Shown: one piece after another, positions 19,640-31,410 of the stretch
Position numbering within the stretch: the first letter of the stretch is position 1
Layout: every line of letters begins with the position of its first letter
Source of the DNA: Kingdonia uniflora
Taxonomy: Eukaryota; Streptophyta; Magnoliopsida; Ranunculales; Circaeasteraceae
Direction of reading: 5' to 3'
Assembly (NCBI GenBank): GCA_014058105.1
Contig: JACGCM010001166.1
Span: forward strand, 124,001-188,000
DNA length: 64,000 nucleotides
Notes under the pieces: generated by a model
Seen by the model: the letters and a program-made list of their open reading frames with translations, nothing else
The model's database searches: none
Told to the model about the DNA's origin: nothing
Position numbers and translations under genes: made by a program

Positions 19640-21505
19640 AATATTAAGTTCCGAATTCCCAATGTTAGAATGAATTCAAACACAGTAATCTTGACCAAAG
19701 CCATTGGTTTTAGAGAACCCCACAGCCACAATAGATATTCATGAAGGAACATTAGAAACGATCGTAGTGTCTGTGTAGTTGAATGTATTTATCATTTTAA
19801 GAAATATATGTCATCGATCCATTAGTCCTCTGCCATTTGGTTTTGTTTTCTTGTCATTTATCATCTTATGTCATGGTCTTATCAAATGTTGTCATTTTTT
19901 ATATATGTTCTATCATTCCTGATTTAACATTTATCATTATTATTGATTCTTACTATCTTTTCAAAGAATTTTGCTCTTTTATTCATGTCATGTCAAGTCG
20001 TTCTGAGACGAAAAGATTGTTTAACACGTTACATTATTCTGCTTCTACTTATATATAAAGTGAACTCCATATATGTGAAGTTCCACTCTAAAATTAATCA
20101 TAATAGATCTAAGCCGACACCGCCATTTACATAACCACCTGCCTGGAAGGGAGAAATGCCAAACTACGGAAGATGACTTCTCAGAGAAGGTTTCTGATTT
20201 CTTTACGAAGCTTCAATCAGCTATAAAAAGTATTGGCAATAGGATGGCTGCCAGTCTTACAACAATAGATTCAAATCTTTAAGTGTATTGTTAACATTGT
20301 TGAATCGCGGAGAGTTTAGATTTAATTAAGGAGAGGTTATATGGTCTTGAACCATAGATTTGCCTATCTTCTGTAATGTTATTGTCCAGTAGAATTTGTA
20401 GTTCGATTATCTTTATTTATTATTTATATTTCATCTTTAAACATTTGTTCTAAAAGAGTTTAATATTCTAGAGCCATAAATTAGCGTCACTAAAGATAAG
20501 GAATATTAAACTTCACTCCTACATATTTGACTACTTGTTAAGATTTAGATATTTTAAATTGGACAAAAAATCTTATAGCATCTCCATTCTGACCTCGGAG
20601 ATTCTTAGTTGAGTGTATGTTTTATTTGTAATAGTGTTTAGGATTTGATTGCTCCCTTGACCAGAATTTGTGATGTCTTCCATCGTTGACAATTATGGCC
20701 ATTTAGAATTATCGAGCGTAGAGAATTCTCGAAACCAAGTTTTTAACTGATAATGGTATTGTTGGCAATGGTAGAATCACTTACCAGGCGGTTTAGAGAC
20801 TCTACAAATGAGACCATAATCACACTTTTCACCTAATCTACCTACGCCCAAAAACCATACCCACCAAATTTGTGATCGCATTGACAGAATTAGCGATTAG
20901 GGTTGAGGCTTGTGTATAAGAGATGAAGATCACAATTTTTACCGCACCAACAAGCAAGGGAATGTTTCGTTGGTAGGAATATATGTAATGCTTGAGAACT
21001 GGAAAGAACTGGAAGCAAGTGTGCAGGTTATGTAATTAACACTCTATGGTGGTGATAATTCATAGTAGGAAAATGACAAGTTATTTAAAAAGAAACAAGA
21101 ACAACTTATATCACTGCACGATACCTTTACGGTGACAATTAACTTTTATTTTGATGATACCGTAGTCACAACAAATGCCAAATTCTCCACTTTAAATCTG
21201 ACAGATTCTTTCATTTACAGTTGATGTGACAAGTCAATCTTTATTACATGATTTTGACAACTTAGCAGTCAACTTTGATTATGTTTATAGGAAGCTATTT
21301 ATCCAAAACATCTATGTTGGTAGGGAATTATGTAATGCTTGATAATTCACAACAGCCAAATGACAATGTATTTATAAATAAATAATAAATACAAATGGGA
21401 GGATGACATTAAATTTACGGTGATAAATAAATGACCTAAAATGATACTCTTTGTAAGAATAAATGAAAAATTAGCCATTTTAATTCCAAGAACTTATTTC
21501 CTATA
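19640..21505. other. AT-rich repeat-like region left of element A
   Basis: No recognised gene. Scattered CATTT/TCATT motifs (19840-19940) resemble the array at 18406-18960. At 20148-20282 a stretch reads DDFSEKVSDFFTKLQSAIKS, unidentified. Positions 21200-21310 and 21421-21505 have diverged copies at 36925-37025 and 36831-36925, so a dispersed repeat family is present. Confidence 0.6.
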
Positions 21506-21510
21506 TAGTC

Positions 21511-22127
21511 TGTAATGGCCTAATTATGTGAGCTCGATGTGGCCTAGAATTAGTCCTTACATAAATGTACCTGTGACTACAATCTAGTAAACAAGAAATG
21601 ATACAGGTATTTAGCGCGGAAAACCTATGAATAGGTTAAAAACTATGACCTCGTGATGAGGGCTTTATAATAGTGACTTTTATTGCTTGAGGATGATGAT
21701 ATCTTATTGCAAGTTATTTCTAGACTTAGAAATGTTTGATCTTGTGAATAAGAAGTTTGGAGTGTTAAGAATCCCAGAAGATATAGTTTTCTTGGTGATT
21801 TCTCGTATCTTTTTCTGGTCTCTGTCTCTTCTGGAACTTTTCCTTTATATAAGCCTCTTTCGTAGTTTTTCATTGTGGTAAAGCACGTTCTCCGAATAAT
21901 TTGGTTAGTGGTTGTTGACCGAGTAAATGTTGAGTTCGTAAGAGATAGGTAGTTTTGACTTATTCAGGTTTTGCGGTTTGAGCTCGACCCACGTTCTTCA
22001 TCAGTTCTTGAAGTATGTGGTAATGTTGATTGGAGAAATTGTATGAAGAATGCATGAGCCTGATTTGGAGGTAATTTGAACTGGGGACAACTCAATTTTA
22101 GGTAAGATCGAGGGATAGGCCTCTGCA
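21511..22127 (-). repeat. 3' LTR of element A
   Basis: It starts TGTAATGGCC and ends about GGCCTCTGCA. It aligns over its whole length with 35390-35997. The inner side (CGCCTTTGGTTGAG, a purine-rich strand on the minus side) occupies the PPT position. Confidence 0.88.
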
Positions 22128-22358
22128 ATCGCCTTTGGTTGAGAAAGTATTTGGATATATGGGTATTCGGGTTAGAAATATGAATTTTGAAAGAAGTTAT
22201 GATGTGTGTTGACTGCATGGAAAATGCACATGTCAAAGGAGGATGTATATGCATTGAATATTGATGGGAATTGATGGACGTGACGGTTAGGGTTTGAAGA
22301 GTTATATCTTACTGAATGATGACGCTTGGGAAAATGCACCTGCACAATAAATATAGGG

Positions 22359-22368
22359 TTATATAAAG
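22359..22368 (+). promoter_or_regulatory. TATA box of antisense gene alpha (element A)
   Basis: TTATATAAAG lies about 70 bases upstream of the alpha ATG at 22437. The same TATA with its surrounding AATATAGGGTTATATAAA is present in element B at the same distance. Confidence 0.55.
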
Positions 22369-22436
22369 GGTAACTGTACCGTGGATTGTGACAAAGTACT
22401 CTGTGGTTGTTACAAATTTCTCAGTAAGTTTTAAAG

Positions 22437-22929
22437 ATGGTAAAGACTCGTAGGATGGATCTTGAAGAACGAATCGCTTCGGAAATGTAGAGGTTGAAAT
22501 TGAGACTTTTTGGGGATCTCTCTTTGGAGGATCTTGTTCTTGCTCCTATCCCTCTGATATATAAAGGCATATCGGCAGACGGAGCAGTTGAAGTTGAGGA
22601 GAAATTTTACTGTAGATGGAGATTTCACCACGTTGTCTTAACAGGCGAGCAACGTTGGGCTTGTCTCCACATTATTGCGGAGGATAAGGTTGGGAAGACA
22701 GATGCAGGGATAGGCATAATTGCGGGGCAGTTACGTTAATTTCTTGTGTCGCAATGGATTCTATGATCGGGCCCTCTTCATCTCTACCAACTCTGCGGAG
22801 GTGGTAGTTTTAAAGGAGGCAACGATGGTAGTGGAGAAGGGAGACACAAAGTGGAAATTTACTTCTGAACTTCCATCACTTTTAGGGGCTAAGAAAACCT
22901 TCAGTTTAAAGGGTTGGTTCAAGCACTGA
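22437..22929 (+). pseudogene. Antisense gene alpha of element A
   Basis: The frame starts MVKTRRMDLEERIASEM, has one stop (TAG at 22488-22490), then reads RLKLRLFGDLSLEDLVLAP, VEVEEKFYCRWRFHHVVLTG, EQRWACLHIIAEDKVGK up to a stop at 22739. An overlapping frame from 22720 continues RALFISTNSAEVVVLKEA and ends KKTFSLKGWFKH at 22929. Element B has the same C-terminal blocks, so the shift is probably a family frameshift or a small intron rather than unrelated frames. About 165 residues in all; no known domain, signal peptide or membrane segment. It lies about 310 bases inside the 3' LTR and is transcribed away from it. Confidence 0.65.
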
Positions 22930-23347
22930 GTCTCATGCTTTCATAGTTTCTATTTGAAGTTCGTCTAGACTTCGAACAAACTCATAAGGGTGTGGATACT
23001 CGTTGTCTCCAATTTCTTATATGCATCAGGGTGAAAGATCACTGAAGCAGGACAAACTGAAGAATTTGATGTGTTGGAGTGCCTGAATGACCTGTTAATT
23101 ATAAAAGCACTGAAAAACTTGTTATCTGTAAAGTACCTGTTGTTGAGTACTTGAAAGACTTGTTAGTTGTAAAAGTACTTGTAATTTGTTAAAGCACTTA
23201 TAATCTGTTTCGACATGAATAAAATTTGTTATCCAATTTTAGTGATGATATAGATATAGAATAGTTCTAGAAATCGAGCTGCATAATCTGAAGAATGTAT
23301 GAAGTGTATGAGTATATAAAGTATAAATACTTGTAACATTCAAGCTA

Positions 23348-23406
<59 letters not shown>

Positions 23407-23713
23407 AAAATGCATGTTAAGATGTAAGTATGATTCGTCATGCGTGTTGGAAATGTGGGGAAAAAAATGGTTAGAATTTTTAAAATGAAAATTTGACCTC
23501 AATGAGGAAATGAAGTCTGAAAAGAATAAGTTCGACCTGAAAAGATGTGGAATGATTGAGCTCGAGGGGAACTGATAAGTGGAAATAATTCTCGCAAGAT
23601 TTTGGTGTTTTTGTTATGAGATAAAATGATAGTAGTACTTTTTGAGGGGAATCGGTAGTAAAAAATATATAAATAAGGCATAAAGATCTCTGAATATGGG
23701 GAAAAAAATAGGA
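22930..23713. repeat. Spacer between alpha and gamma with direct repeats and (TA)n
   Basis: 23080-23200 holds repeated AAAGTACTTGTAA / AAAGACTTGTTA units, matching element B at 7790-8060 in reverse. 23350-23402 is an uninterrupted (TA)n tract. ATATATAAATAAGG at 23664-23677 is a TATA candidate for gamma, about 40-50 bases before its ATG. Confidence 0.7.
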
Positions 23714-24009
23714 ATGGTACGCACTCGATCTTAAAGGATTCGTTGTACCACTGAAGGATGATTGGCCATAAAGATCGCAGAAGTACGGGAGTGAATTTTT
23801 GTATTGTTTGGTTATGATGCTAAGTTTCCAGTGAGGGAGTGTCAACTCAAAGAATTAGATTCAAGGGGTAGGGAACTTGAGTATACCCAATTTTTCTTTG
23901 AGGGATTTTTTCGTGAACTGGTGAGGGATCCTACAAATCAAGAAGAGGTGGTTGGATTGATTATTGTGGTGAAGATCAAATTTGAGGACATGAGGATTGT
24001 TGTAGGTTG
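23714..24009 (+). pseudogene. Antisense gene gamma of element A
   Basis: The start at 23714 reads MVRTRS, then stops alternate with IRCTTEG, LAIKIAEVRE and IFVLFGYDAKFPV. From 23804 the frame is open: ECQLKELDSRGRELEY, FFEGFFRELVRDPTNQEE, ending at 24009. Element B (7326-7090) and D (60409-60761) have the same start and the same FR-x-DP motif. Three early stops make it a pseudogene. No known family. Confidence 0.6.
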
Positions 24010-25021
24010 ACCGGTTAGATGTGGTTCCCAGGTGACCAAGGTTATTTCTGATGTAATTATATGTGAGGTCATGGAGCGGATGTAAAATAGGGTGACTGAA
24101 CAGGACTATTTTGAATTTGAATAATCTAAAATAATTTGGTGATTAGATACTTTATTTTTGTGAATGTTGTTTGTGACTGTTGTGTAAAAATAAATTTTAA
24201 AATAATTGAAAATTTGCTACGGTAGCCTAGGAAATGAAGTCATTATTGCTGTAAGAGTAGAAGAAGAAGCACATACAGAAAAAACAGGGAGGTTCTGATT
24301 TTGTTCCTTGTGAAAAGTTGTGAAAACTCGATTACGTGTAAAGGGTGAGTCATTATGAGTGGGGAAAGGTCAGAGGGAGATTTAGAAAAAAGAGATAAAA
24401 TATAAGGGAAAGAGTAATGATAGGATGGCGTCTATACCGAAAAGGTGCAAGATGCCTGACATGGATAGTGGAAGGGATGCCTTGGTTCTAAAACCGAGGA
24501 CGGATCATGTGAGGCTCAATAACTGCCAACAGTTAGAGAAAAAAAATATAAATACTGCTTCATCTTTGTCAATCAAACGTTTTTGAACTTCTAAAAACTT
24601 GAAGAGCAATGAGAGAGGAAGGAACAAGAGAGGCAAAAATAGTACTAAAACTTGTGGAGACTCAAGCAAGAGGGATATTCATTCAAAGTGTGGGAGAGTT
24701 GTTGAATCTGAGTCACGAAAGCGGTTGTACAGCAGCGCGGTAGGGGAAGGATACGGCGCTGCCTCGGATTCTCATTTTGATATAGAAGGCTAGTAGATAT
24801 GCGTGATATATGTATGTGTTTTTGAAGATCAATTTTGTATTACTTGAAAAAGTGATAAATTACTATTTATAGTAATCTATGAAAATCTATTGTTATAAGA
24901 GATATGAAAGATATTTGAATATTGTTGGCGTATATAAAAAGAAGATAACAATAGATACCTGGACCTGTGTGTAGGTCGATCGTGAGGAGTTTTATCTAGG
25001 ATATAAATCCTTTTTGTAGTT
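24010..25021 (+). other. Spacer between gamma and beta (element A)
   Basis: The first part (to about 24070) aligns with 6976-7050 of element B in reverse. The rest is AT-rich with a 64-codon lysine- and serine-rich frame at 24599-24793 for which I see no support. GGATATAAATCC at 25000 is a weak TATA candidate very close to beta. Confidence 0.5.
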
Positions 25022-25570
25022 GATATGAGGAATTCCCTTATAAGTAAGGTATCGACCTCTGGTAAGCCGACTAAGTCTGAGATTGAAGCGTCCGGAGGTG
25101 AGGAAGAAGTAGGTGTTGACCAATTTCTAGATTTCCTTAGAAGATTGGTATCCTACCCTCCTTGTTCGGATGCATATAGACAATTTTGTAAGGTCAAGGC
25201 TTCTACATGAGGTAGATGGGGGAACTGTATTGATTATGTCGGTAGGCAATTTAGGGATTGTACTGTAGCAACGGGAAAGGAATACTTTTACTTGCTGGCT
25301 TATTTAGAGAAAGAAAAAAGGGATATGGGTTTAAACGAATCGATCCCTGAGGGTGTGTTGCAGTTTTATGATGTAAAAAAAATTAGTGCAAGTGGAGGGG
25401 ATTATTTTTGCATGAGTGCAACTCAACTTCGCTTCTTCGATCAGAACTCAGCAGGTCGAACTTGGAACGATAATGTGATATGGGTGAAGGGTGACTGCCT
25501 TCAGAGAGATGATGAAGAACCCATGGAACTTCAGTTTAGAACTGTAAAACAATGTAAGTTTAACAATGTA
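25022..25570 (+). pseudogene. Antisense gene beta of element A, N-terminal domain
   Basis: The frame opens MRNSLISKVSTSGKPTKSE, then GVDQFLDFLRRLVSYPPCSD. A TGA at 25208-25210 interrupts it. Then come VGRQFRDCTVATGKEYFYLL and LEKEKRDMGLNESI, QFYDVKKISASGGDYFC, and WNDNVIWVKGDCLQRDDEE. In element C an additional block (YGLSLPLSNLVKG) lies in the middle and is missing here. The GTAAGT donor at 25555 with an acceptor near 25636 suggests an intron. The domain resembles the plant 'putative gypsy type transposon' proteins, whose function is unknown. Confidence 0.7.
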
Positions 25571-25636
25571 TAATGTATAAGATTGATAGTTTAAATTATA
25601 TGATGTTTGTCGATGTTCATGTTGTGTGTATGACAG

Positions 25637-26654
25637 GTCCCAAATCACAGGTGGAGAGGAAAGAGTCATTATTGGATAAAGTCACTCTAGAGGAGACTAA
25701 GCTCGAGGTTGCATTAGAAGATCTTGGCATTAGCAGGAAGAAGCATGTTAACAGCAAAGTTGGTAAAGTTTTGAAATCTTAGTTGACAAGGCTGATAATG
25801 AGCACTAACAACAATAAAAAGAAAGGGACTGATGGGGAAAAGCAAGCTAGCTTGCTGAAGGCTCCTGCAATGGACAAAGGATTACCTGAGTCCATTACGT
25901 CGAGCAAATTAGCTCGACATTCCCCAAAAGGCAACCACTGAAGCGTTTTGCCATTGTTGGGACCTTGGGAAATGGTGCAGTTACCGAAAAGTTGAAAACG
26001 AGAAGGGTTGAAACTTATGAAGTGTCGGGTGGGAAGGTCGTTAAAAATTGGCCTGGTATGGAGGGCGATTAGAAAGAGGTGGATGAGAAGGCCAGGTTGG
26101 CAACTCTCCGTGAAGGGAAGTAGATGAGAAAAATGGTAGGTTCATATGCTCGAGTATTTTTTTATGATGGATTTTGTATTATGATTTCAGCTAATCAATA
26201 AGGTCGATTCGTTATTTTGTAGGCTACTCGATTAATGAAGGGAATATGCCTCGGGGTTGAGGAGGAGAGAGTTGAGCTGAAGAGAAAGATGATCAAGCTC
26301 GAAAGGAACGTAGCTCGATTGAAAAATGATTTAAGCAAGAAGGGGAAGCGGCTGGAGGCTCTGAAGGCTACCCAAGTTGTTGAGATTAACTTGCTGCAAG
26401 CGGAGGCGAGAGTGGACTTGTAGGAGATGGAAGCTGAGCATGATAGTCTTGGGTGTCACCCCATGTCCAAAGGATACTCTGAAGAGGAGGTGGATGCCAT
26501 TAGGGCCGACACTTATGTAGAGGAAGAGGATGAGTTTGAAGATGATACCACTGGGGTGGTTGATGGGTTGGATGGTGTGTCTCCTCAGACAGTAAGGAAT
26601 AACCAAGGAGATGACATCAAGCGCCCAGAGACTGAAACTCAGAAGATGGGATAG
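25637..26654 (+). pseudogene. Antisense gene beta of element A, middle part
   Basis: After the intron the sequence reads VERKESLLDKVTLEETKLEV and LGISRKKHVNSKVGKVLKS, with a stop, then a basic linker. A second GT...AG intron at about 26131-26222 leads to RMIKL-like heptads (ERNVARLKNDLSKKGKRLEA), then GYSEEEVDAIRADTYVEEED and VVDGLDGVSPQTVRNNQGDD, ending at a stop at 26654. Element C has the same acidic segment at 16750-16511, also ending shortly after DGLDGVS. The block may therefore be an authentic C-terminus of one isoform. Confidence 0.65.
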
Positions 26655-26759
26655 TGTGATTGTACTATGATTGTATAAATATTTTGGGTTGTTTGTAAAC
26701 TGGTTGGACATATTTTGGATAAAATTCTGTAGGCTAAGTCACTTTTTATAAACCTTGCT

Positions 26760-28735
26760 GTAGAAACTTAAAGACATACGCCTGAGAATAAAAGATTTAG
26801 AAGTTGAGCTTGCTAAAGAGAAAGAGACCTCAGTATCCCTGCTATCTTTGTAAGCGGAGCTGTAGGTTAGAATAGAACAAGAATTTTTTATTTGTATGCT
26901 TCATTAGTATAGAACTACAAAGTAATGAATAGAATGTAGAGACAAACCAATAGCCCATTACTGATTTAGTGGCAAACAACACTGGAATCAACCATCATAA
27001 AAAATTTGCGAATGTCTACCTTAGATTTTGGATTTGGTATTATAATTAAATATAGATAATGTCTATCTTAGATTTGCGAATATATGTTATGGAGCATCCA
27101 TCCGAGATTATACTTTGGCCTTAAGTTCAGAAGTAGTTTTACACAATAAATGTCAAAAAATAGATATCTTTTAAGAAATAAGAAATGCAGTGATGGATGT
27201 TTTAAATCGAACTGATATAATATATTTGTAATGTGCAGGTCGAATTGGAGTCAGTTTGCCTATGCGAAGATGAAGCTCTTCAATGTAATCAGGAGTTTGC
27301 AGATGAGCTTAATAGGATGAGAGAGGCAAGTAAGGATAGGGAAGACCAACATATGAAGGTGCACTTCAAGTTTGTTGAGGCAACGCAGACAGTTGTCGAT
27401 CTAACTCGGCAGATCGATGAGAAGGATACCGAAATTTATAAAGGGTAAAAAGAGCCTGAGGAGTAAAAAGAATATGTAGAAAAACTCAAAAACCAGAATA
27501 ATACACTATTGGTAAAGAGCAAGGAGGAAGACATGTCCCATTACCATATACAGGCTTTTGAAGGATCAGAGGAAAGTATAAATCGGCTGGTAGCTGGTTT
27601 GAAAAATGATCTGTTTAAAGAAAATAATAATCAAGAGCGCATTCGAATTGATTTGGCGAATAGCAGGAGCGAAATGGGACGATTAAAGAAGAAACTAGTT
27701 GATAAAGATAGCGACATAAAGGGAGCTCGAGACGATCTAACTGCATCTAAAATGGCAGCTGAGCAATTGACTATAGCTTTTTTTCAAAGGATATAGAATT
27801 GCGGACAGTTCAGCAAAGATGCAATGAGTTGAATGAAAGGGTGGCACACCTAAAAGCCGAGTTGGGTCAGGTCAACTTGTAAGCTAGGAATGCTAAGATT
27901 GGGGAGCGCTCGAAGGGGAAGAAAAATGATAGAAGAATCTATCTTGTTCAAGGCAATATTGTTAGCTTATCAGCTCAAATAAGGGAGTTGGAAGGGGATA
28001 TTACTCGGATTCAAGGGTATGTACACAAAGAGGCAGAGCAATTACGGTGTGTGAAAAAAAATTGGACACTGCTCTCGCCAGGGAGAGTGAGTTAGAGAGT
28101 ATTATTAGATCGAAGGAGATTGTGATAAGAGACAAAGTAGAATTATTAAAGAAAATTTCAGATGTGAATGAACTAAAGAAAGAGATCGAGATACTCCGTG
28201 CTCAAGTTGTTGAATTGGAGGCAGTTAATAGAGCTGAGTTAACAAAAGCTGACCAAAAATCTGTAGAGAACATTGCCTTTACAGATTGAGCAGACAGAGA
28301 AATCAAGAGTTAAAAGGCTAAGTACAAAAAGTTAGAAGATCACCTTCAGAGGTCGAGGACGGCTTGATCTCACTCAGTTGTAACTCAGGCCTCGCATTCA
28401 GACTTGCTGAGGTCTGTGATCGCTTATTTTGTAGAAGAAGTAAAAAGAATTGAGTTAGAAAGAAATACCTTGCTTGACTGTATGTCAAAAAGGGAATTTT
28501 TTTGCAAGGTTGATATAGATTGAGGATATTATACTTGCTCTATGGGAATAGATTTAGGCCCTCGAACTGTTGAATAGATAGAGGAGGGCAGGACTGTTGT
28601 AACTGCTTCAGGTTGAGAATTTATGGCTAGTCAACCTCCTATTGTAGGGGTAAGCGAAGCTGACATCCCCAGAGTAACAAAAAATTGCATTGTAGTGGTT
28701 GTATATAAACCTGAAAAAGAAATAATATATGTCGT
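26760..28735 (+). pseudogene. Antisense gene beta of element A, coiled-coil part
   Basis: Several open pieces in a common order are rich in heptads: LRIKDLEVELAKEKETS, then after an intron (acceptor TGTGCAG at 27239) VELESVCLCEDEALQCNQEF, ADELNRMREASKDREDQHMK, then LKNDLFKENNNQERIRIDLA and ELKKEIEILRAQVVELEA. The end reads GIDLGPRTVE and SEADIPRVTKN near 28560-28680. Charged, Leu-rich repeats with no membrane or signal segment indicate a long parallel coiled coil. Element C carries the same at 16300-14480. Several stops and a frameshift near 27785 disrupt it. Confidence 0.7.
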
Positions 28736-28737
28736 AG

Positions 28738-29480
28738 ACATGTTGAGAGATGAAAGCTAGTGTTACTTTTGCTTTATCTTATGTCTGGTTGAGCTCTTTG
28801 ATTAAAAACTAGTATCACCTTTGTTTTAATTTAGAAGTTGAGTATAGTCAGTCGATTCAAGTGTAACCTTGATCAAACCGGTAGAATGTTGCAGACATAT
28901 TGAAAGAGATCAAAGCTAGTTTTTCCTTTGCTTTATCTTATGTCTGGTAGTTACCTTTGATTGAAAACAAGTTCTGCCTTGTTCAAACCGGTAGAATGTT
29001 GCAGACATATTGAAAGAGATCAAAGCTAGTTTTACCTTTGCTTTATCTTATGTCTGGTAGTTACCTTTGATTGAAAACAAGTTTTACCTTATTCTAACCA
29101 TAGGAGATTTAGTAGAGTTAGCCAAACCAAGTGTGTTCTTGATTTAACTGGTATGATGTCGTAGACATATTGAAGGAGATGAAAGCTTGTATTACCTTTG
29201 CTTTATCTTATGTCTGGTAGAGTACTTTGATTGAAAATAAGTGCTACCTTGCTCTAATCGCATGAGATTTAGTAGATTCAGCCAAACAAAGTGTATTTTT
29301 GATTTAGCAGGTATGATATCACAGACATATGAAAGAGATGAAACCTAGTATAACCTTTGCTTTATCTTATGTCCGGTTGACTCCTTTGATTGAAAACAAG
29401 TACTACCTTGATCTAATCGCAAGAGATTTAGTAGAGTCAGCCAAGCCAAGTATATTCTTAATTTAACTGGAATGATGTTG
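28738..29480 (+). repeat. Tandem repeats of element A, 3' untranslated region
   Basis: Five copies start at about 28738, 28893, 29003, 29165 and 29320, each with ATGAAAGCTAGTATTACCTT-like and TGCTTTATCTTATGTCTGGT blocks. Spacing is 110-170 bases; the two middle copies are about 110 bases apart and nearly identical, a recent local duplication. Copies in reverse lie in element C at 11800-14440. Confidence 0.9.
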
Positions 29481-29639
29481 ATTGAAAGCTAGTATTATCT
29501 ATACTTTAATCTATGCATTGTCTTCAAAGTAGAGAGATGATGAAGAAAACTTATAAGTTTCATTGATTTCAGAAAAAGGATGTACATTAGATGGAGATAG
29601 AAATCTCACTTCTGAAATAAAAAATGCAAAACTGAAATG

Positions 29640-31120
29640 GTGTAGTGAGGGACCTAACAATAATATCGTTTCAGTCGCCTAATATTCTAAGGACTTGAGA
29701 TTTGGGCGCCCTCTTCTATCATGAGGTAATATGATCCCAGGCCTGAGAGACCTATGATAAGGAATAGACCCTCTCAATTATCTGCTAGTTTCCCAATATG
29801 AGACTCTTTAGGGTGTTGAGGTATTTCTCAGAGGACAAGATCATTAATTTGGAAGGTATAGCTTTTGACTCGCTTATTGTACAAATTGGCTAGTACATGG
29901 AGATATCGACCTAGGTTAGCGATGGCACATTCCCTGGTTTCATCGATCCAATTGAGGCTGCAGGCCAATTCAAATTCATTTTTTTCATCATTTAGCTCGT
30001 GATCTTTGACTAGGTGATGATATTCAGAAAGAATGATAGCCTTAGTGCCATAGGTAAGGAGGAATGGAGTACAGCATGTCGACTGTCGTGGAGTAGTACG
30101 ATATGCCCATAAGACATGAAGGAATTCACGAACCTAATTCCCTTTTTTCTGAGTGTGTAGCCTTTTTATGAGCCCATCTACGATTATTTTGTTGGTGATT
30201 TTGGCTTGGCCATTCCCTTGAGGGTAGTAGGGATTAGATGGTGAGTGAATGATGTTGTGTTGGTTGAGGAAAGCTACAACATTTTTTCCAACAAATTGGG
30301 GCCCATTATCGATACAAATTAGGTAAGAGCACCCAAACTGAGTGATGATGTATTCCCAGATAAAAGAGATAACCTCTTCTTCTCTGGTTTGACAGAGTGG
30401 AACTGATCCTACCTATTTTGTAAAATAATCGGTAGCTATGAGGAGGTAAGGGCAGTTACCTGGAAAATTAGGAAATTTGCCGACAAGATCGAGTGCCCAT
30501 CTTTTGAATGGCTAAAACACCTTGCTTGCATGAAGTTTGAGCGTTGGGGATCATATCATCTTTCCATGTCGCTAAAATGCATCACATTTTTATGAGTACA
30601 TTTCTGCTTGCTTGTGCATATCGGGCCAGAATACTCCTTGTATAATGGCTATGTTTGCTAGTGATCGATCTGCGGTATGAGAGCCACAAGTTCTTTCATA
30701 TAAATCGCAGAGCATCTCATCCACTATCTGTTTGGAGAGGCACTTAAGTTAAGGCCCCGTGACTAAACGGCGGTACAAGGTACCATTTTGATTGGTGTAG
30801 CGCTTCGAGTTGTCTATCGGCTGTCGGTGCTCCTTCAGATCTTCTGGAAGTGGTCCTTCACATTTGTTGTTGATACCAAGATAAACGAGGAAAGGCTTCC
30901 GTCAATCGTCATCTCCCCATTTATCACCCCTAGTGTTGATCGCGCATACAAAAATACAATCAATGTTGGGGGTTGAAATCACTTTGATCTGTAAATATCG
31001 AACTTCTATGCCCAAAACCCTGGCTAGATATGCCAAGGAATCGGTATGTCTGTTTCTGCCTTGAGGCAAATAATCGATAGTTGCTTACGTAAACTTTCTC
31101 ATCATATCTGCAATAAGGGC
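29640..31120 (-). pseudogene. Element A integrase
   Basis: Read on the minus strand it contains a zinc region at about 30760-30590, the core with IDNGPQFVGK at about 30300 and NGQAKITNKIIVDG near 30200, and a C-terminal module ending near 29650 (GLFLITGLSGLGSYYLM). Stops and shifts break it into short pieces. The sequence is close to element C 10330-11663. Confidence 0.88.
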
Positions 31121-31410
31121 TACAATTCGATCATCTTTCCATTCTTCTTGTATTGCTTAAAGTAATGGTGGACGATGAGTAGTGAATCTGTGTAAACGGA
31201 GAGTTCGGCGACGCCGAGCTCAAGGGTAAGGTCGAGGCCGTGAATGAGAGCTTCGTACTCGGTGACATTGTTTGAGGCCTCAAAATCCAGGCGGATTGAT
31301 TTTTCAATTCTATTATTGGAAGGGGTAATCAGTACAATTCCAATTCCTGACCCAGCAGGGCCTGCTGATCCATCTGTATAAAGTCTCCACCCCTTCCTTG
31401 CGATCCATTC
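31121..31410 (-). pseudogene. Element A second RNase H (Tat type)
   Basis: The minus strand reads YTDGSAGPAGSGIGIVLI, then NRIEKSIRLDFEASNNVTEY and EALIHGLDLTLELGVAELSV, the archaeal-like RNase H typical of the Tat lineage. It shares NNVTEYEAL with element C. The end of the domain is frameshifted. Confidence 0.87.

Larger units (their letters stand above)
9488..19640 (+). mobile_element. Tat-type element C (5'-truncated, rearranged)
   Basis: The order is pol 3' half (plus), tandem repeats (split by a hAT element), beta gene (minus), an LTR/PBS scrap, a simple array, and alpha gene (minus). It parallels element A read in reverse. Gag, protease and most of RT are missing, and no 3' LTR was found after alpha. 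Alternatively, 8908-9487 was its 5' LTR and a deletion joined that LTR to RT. Confidence 0.75.

Noticed and set aside
23239..23502. Frame with an IYIYIY run
   Set aside because: It is the translation of the (TA)n tract.
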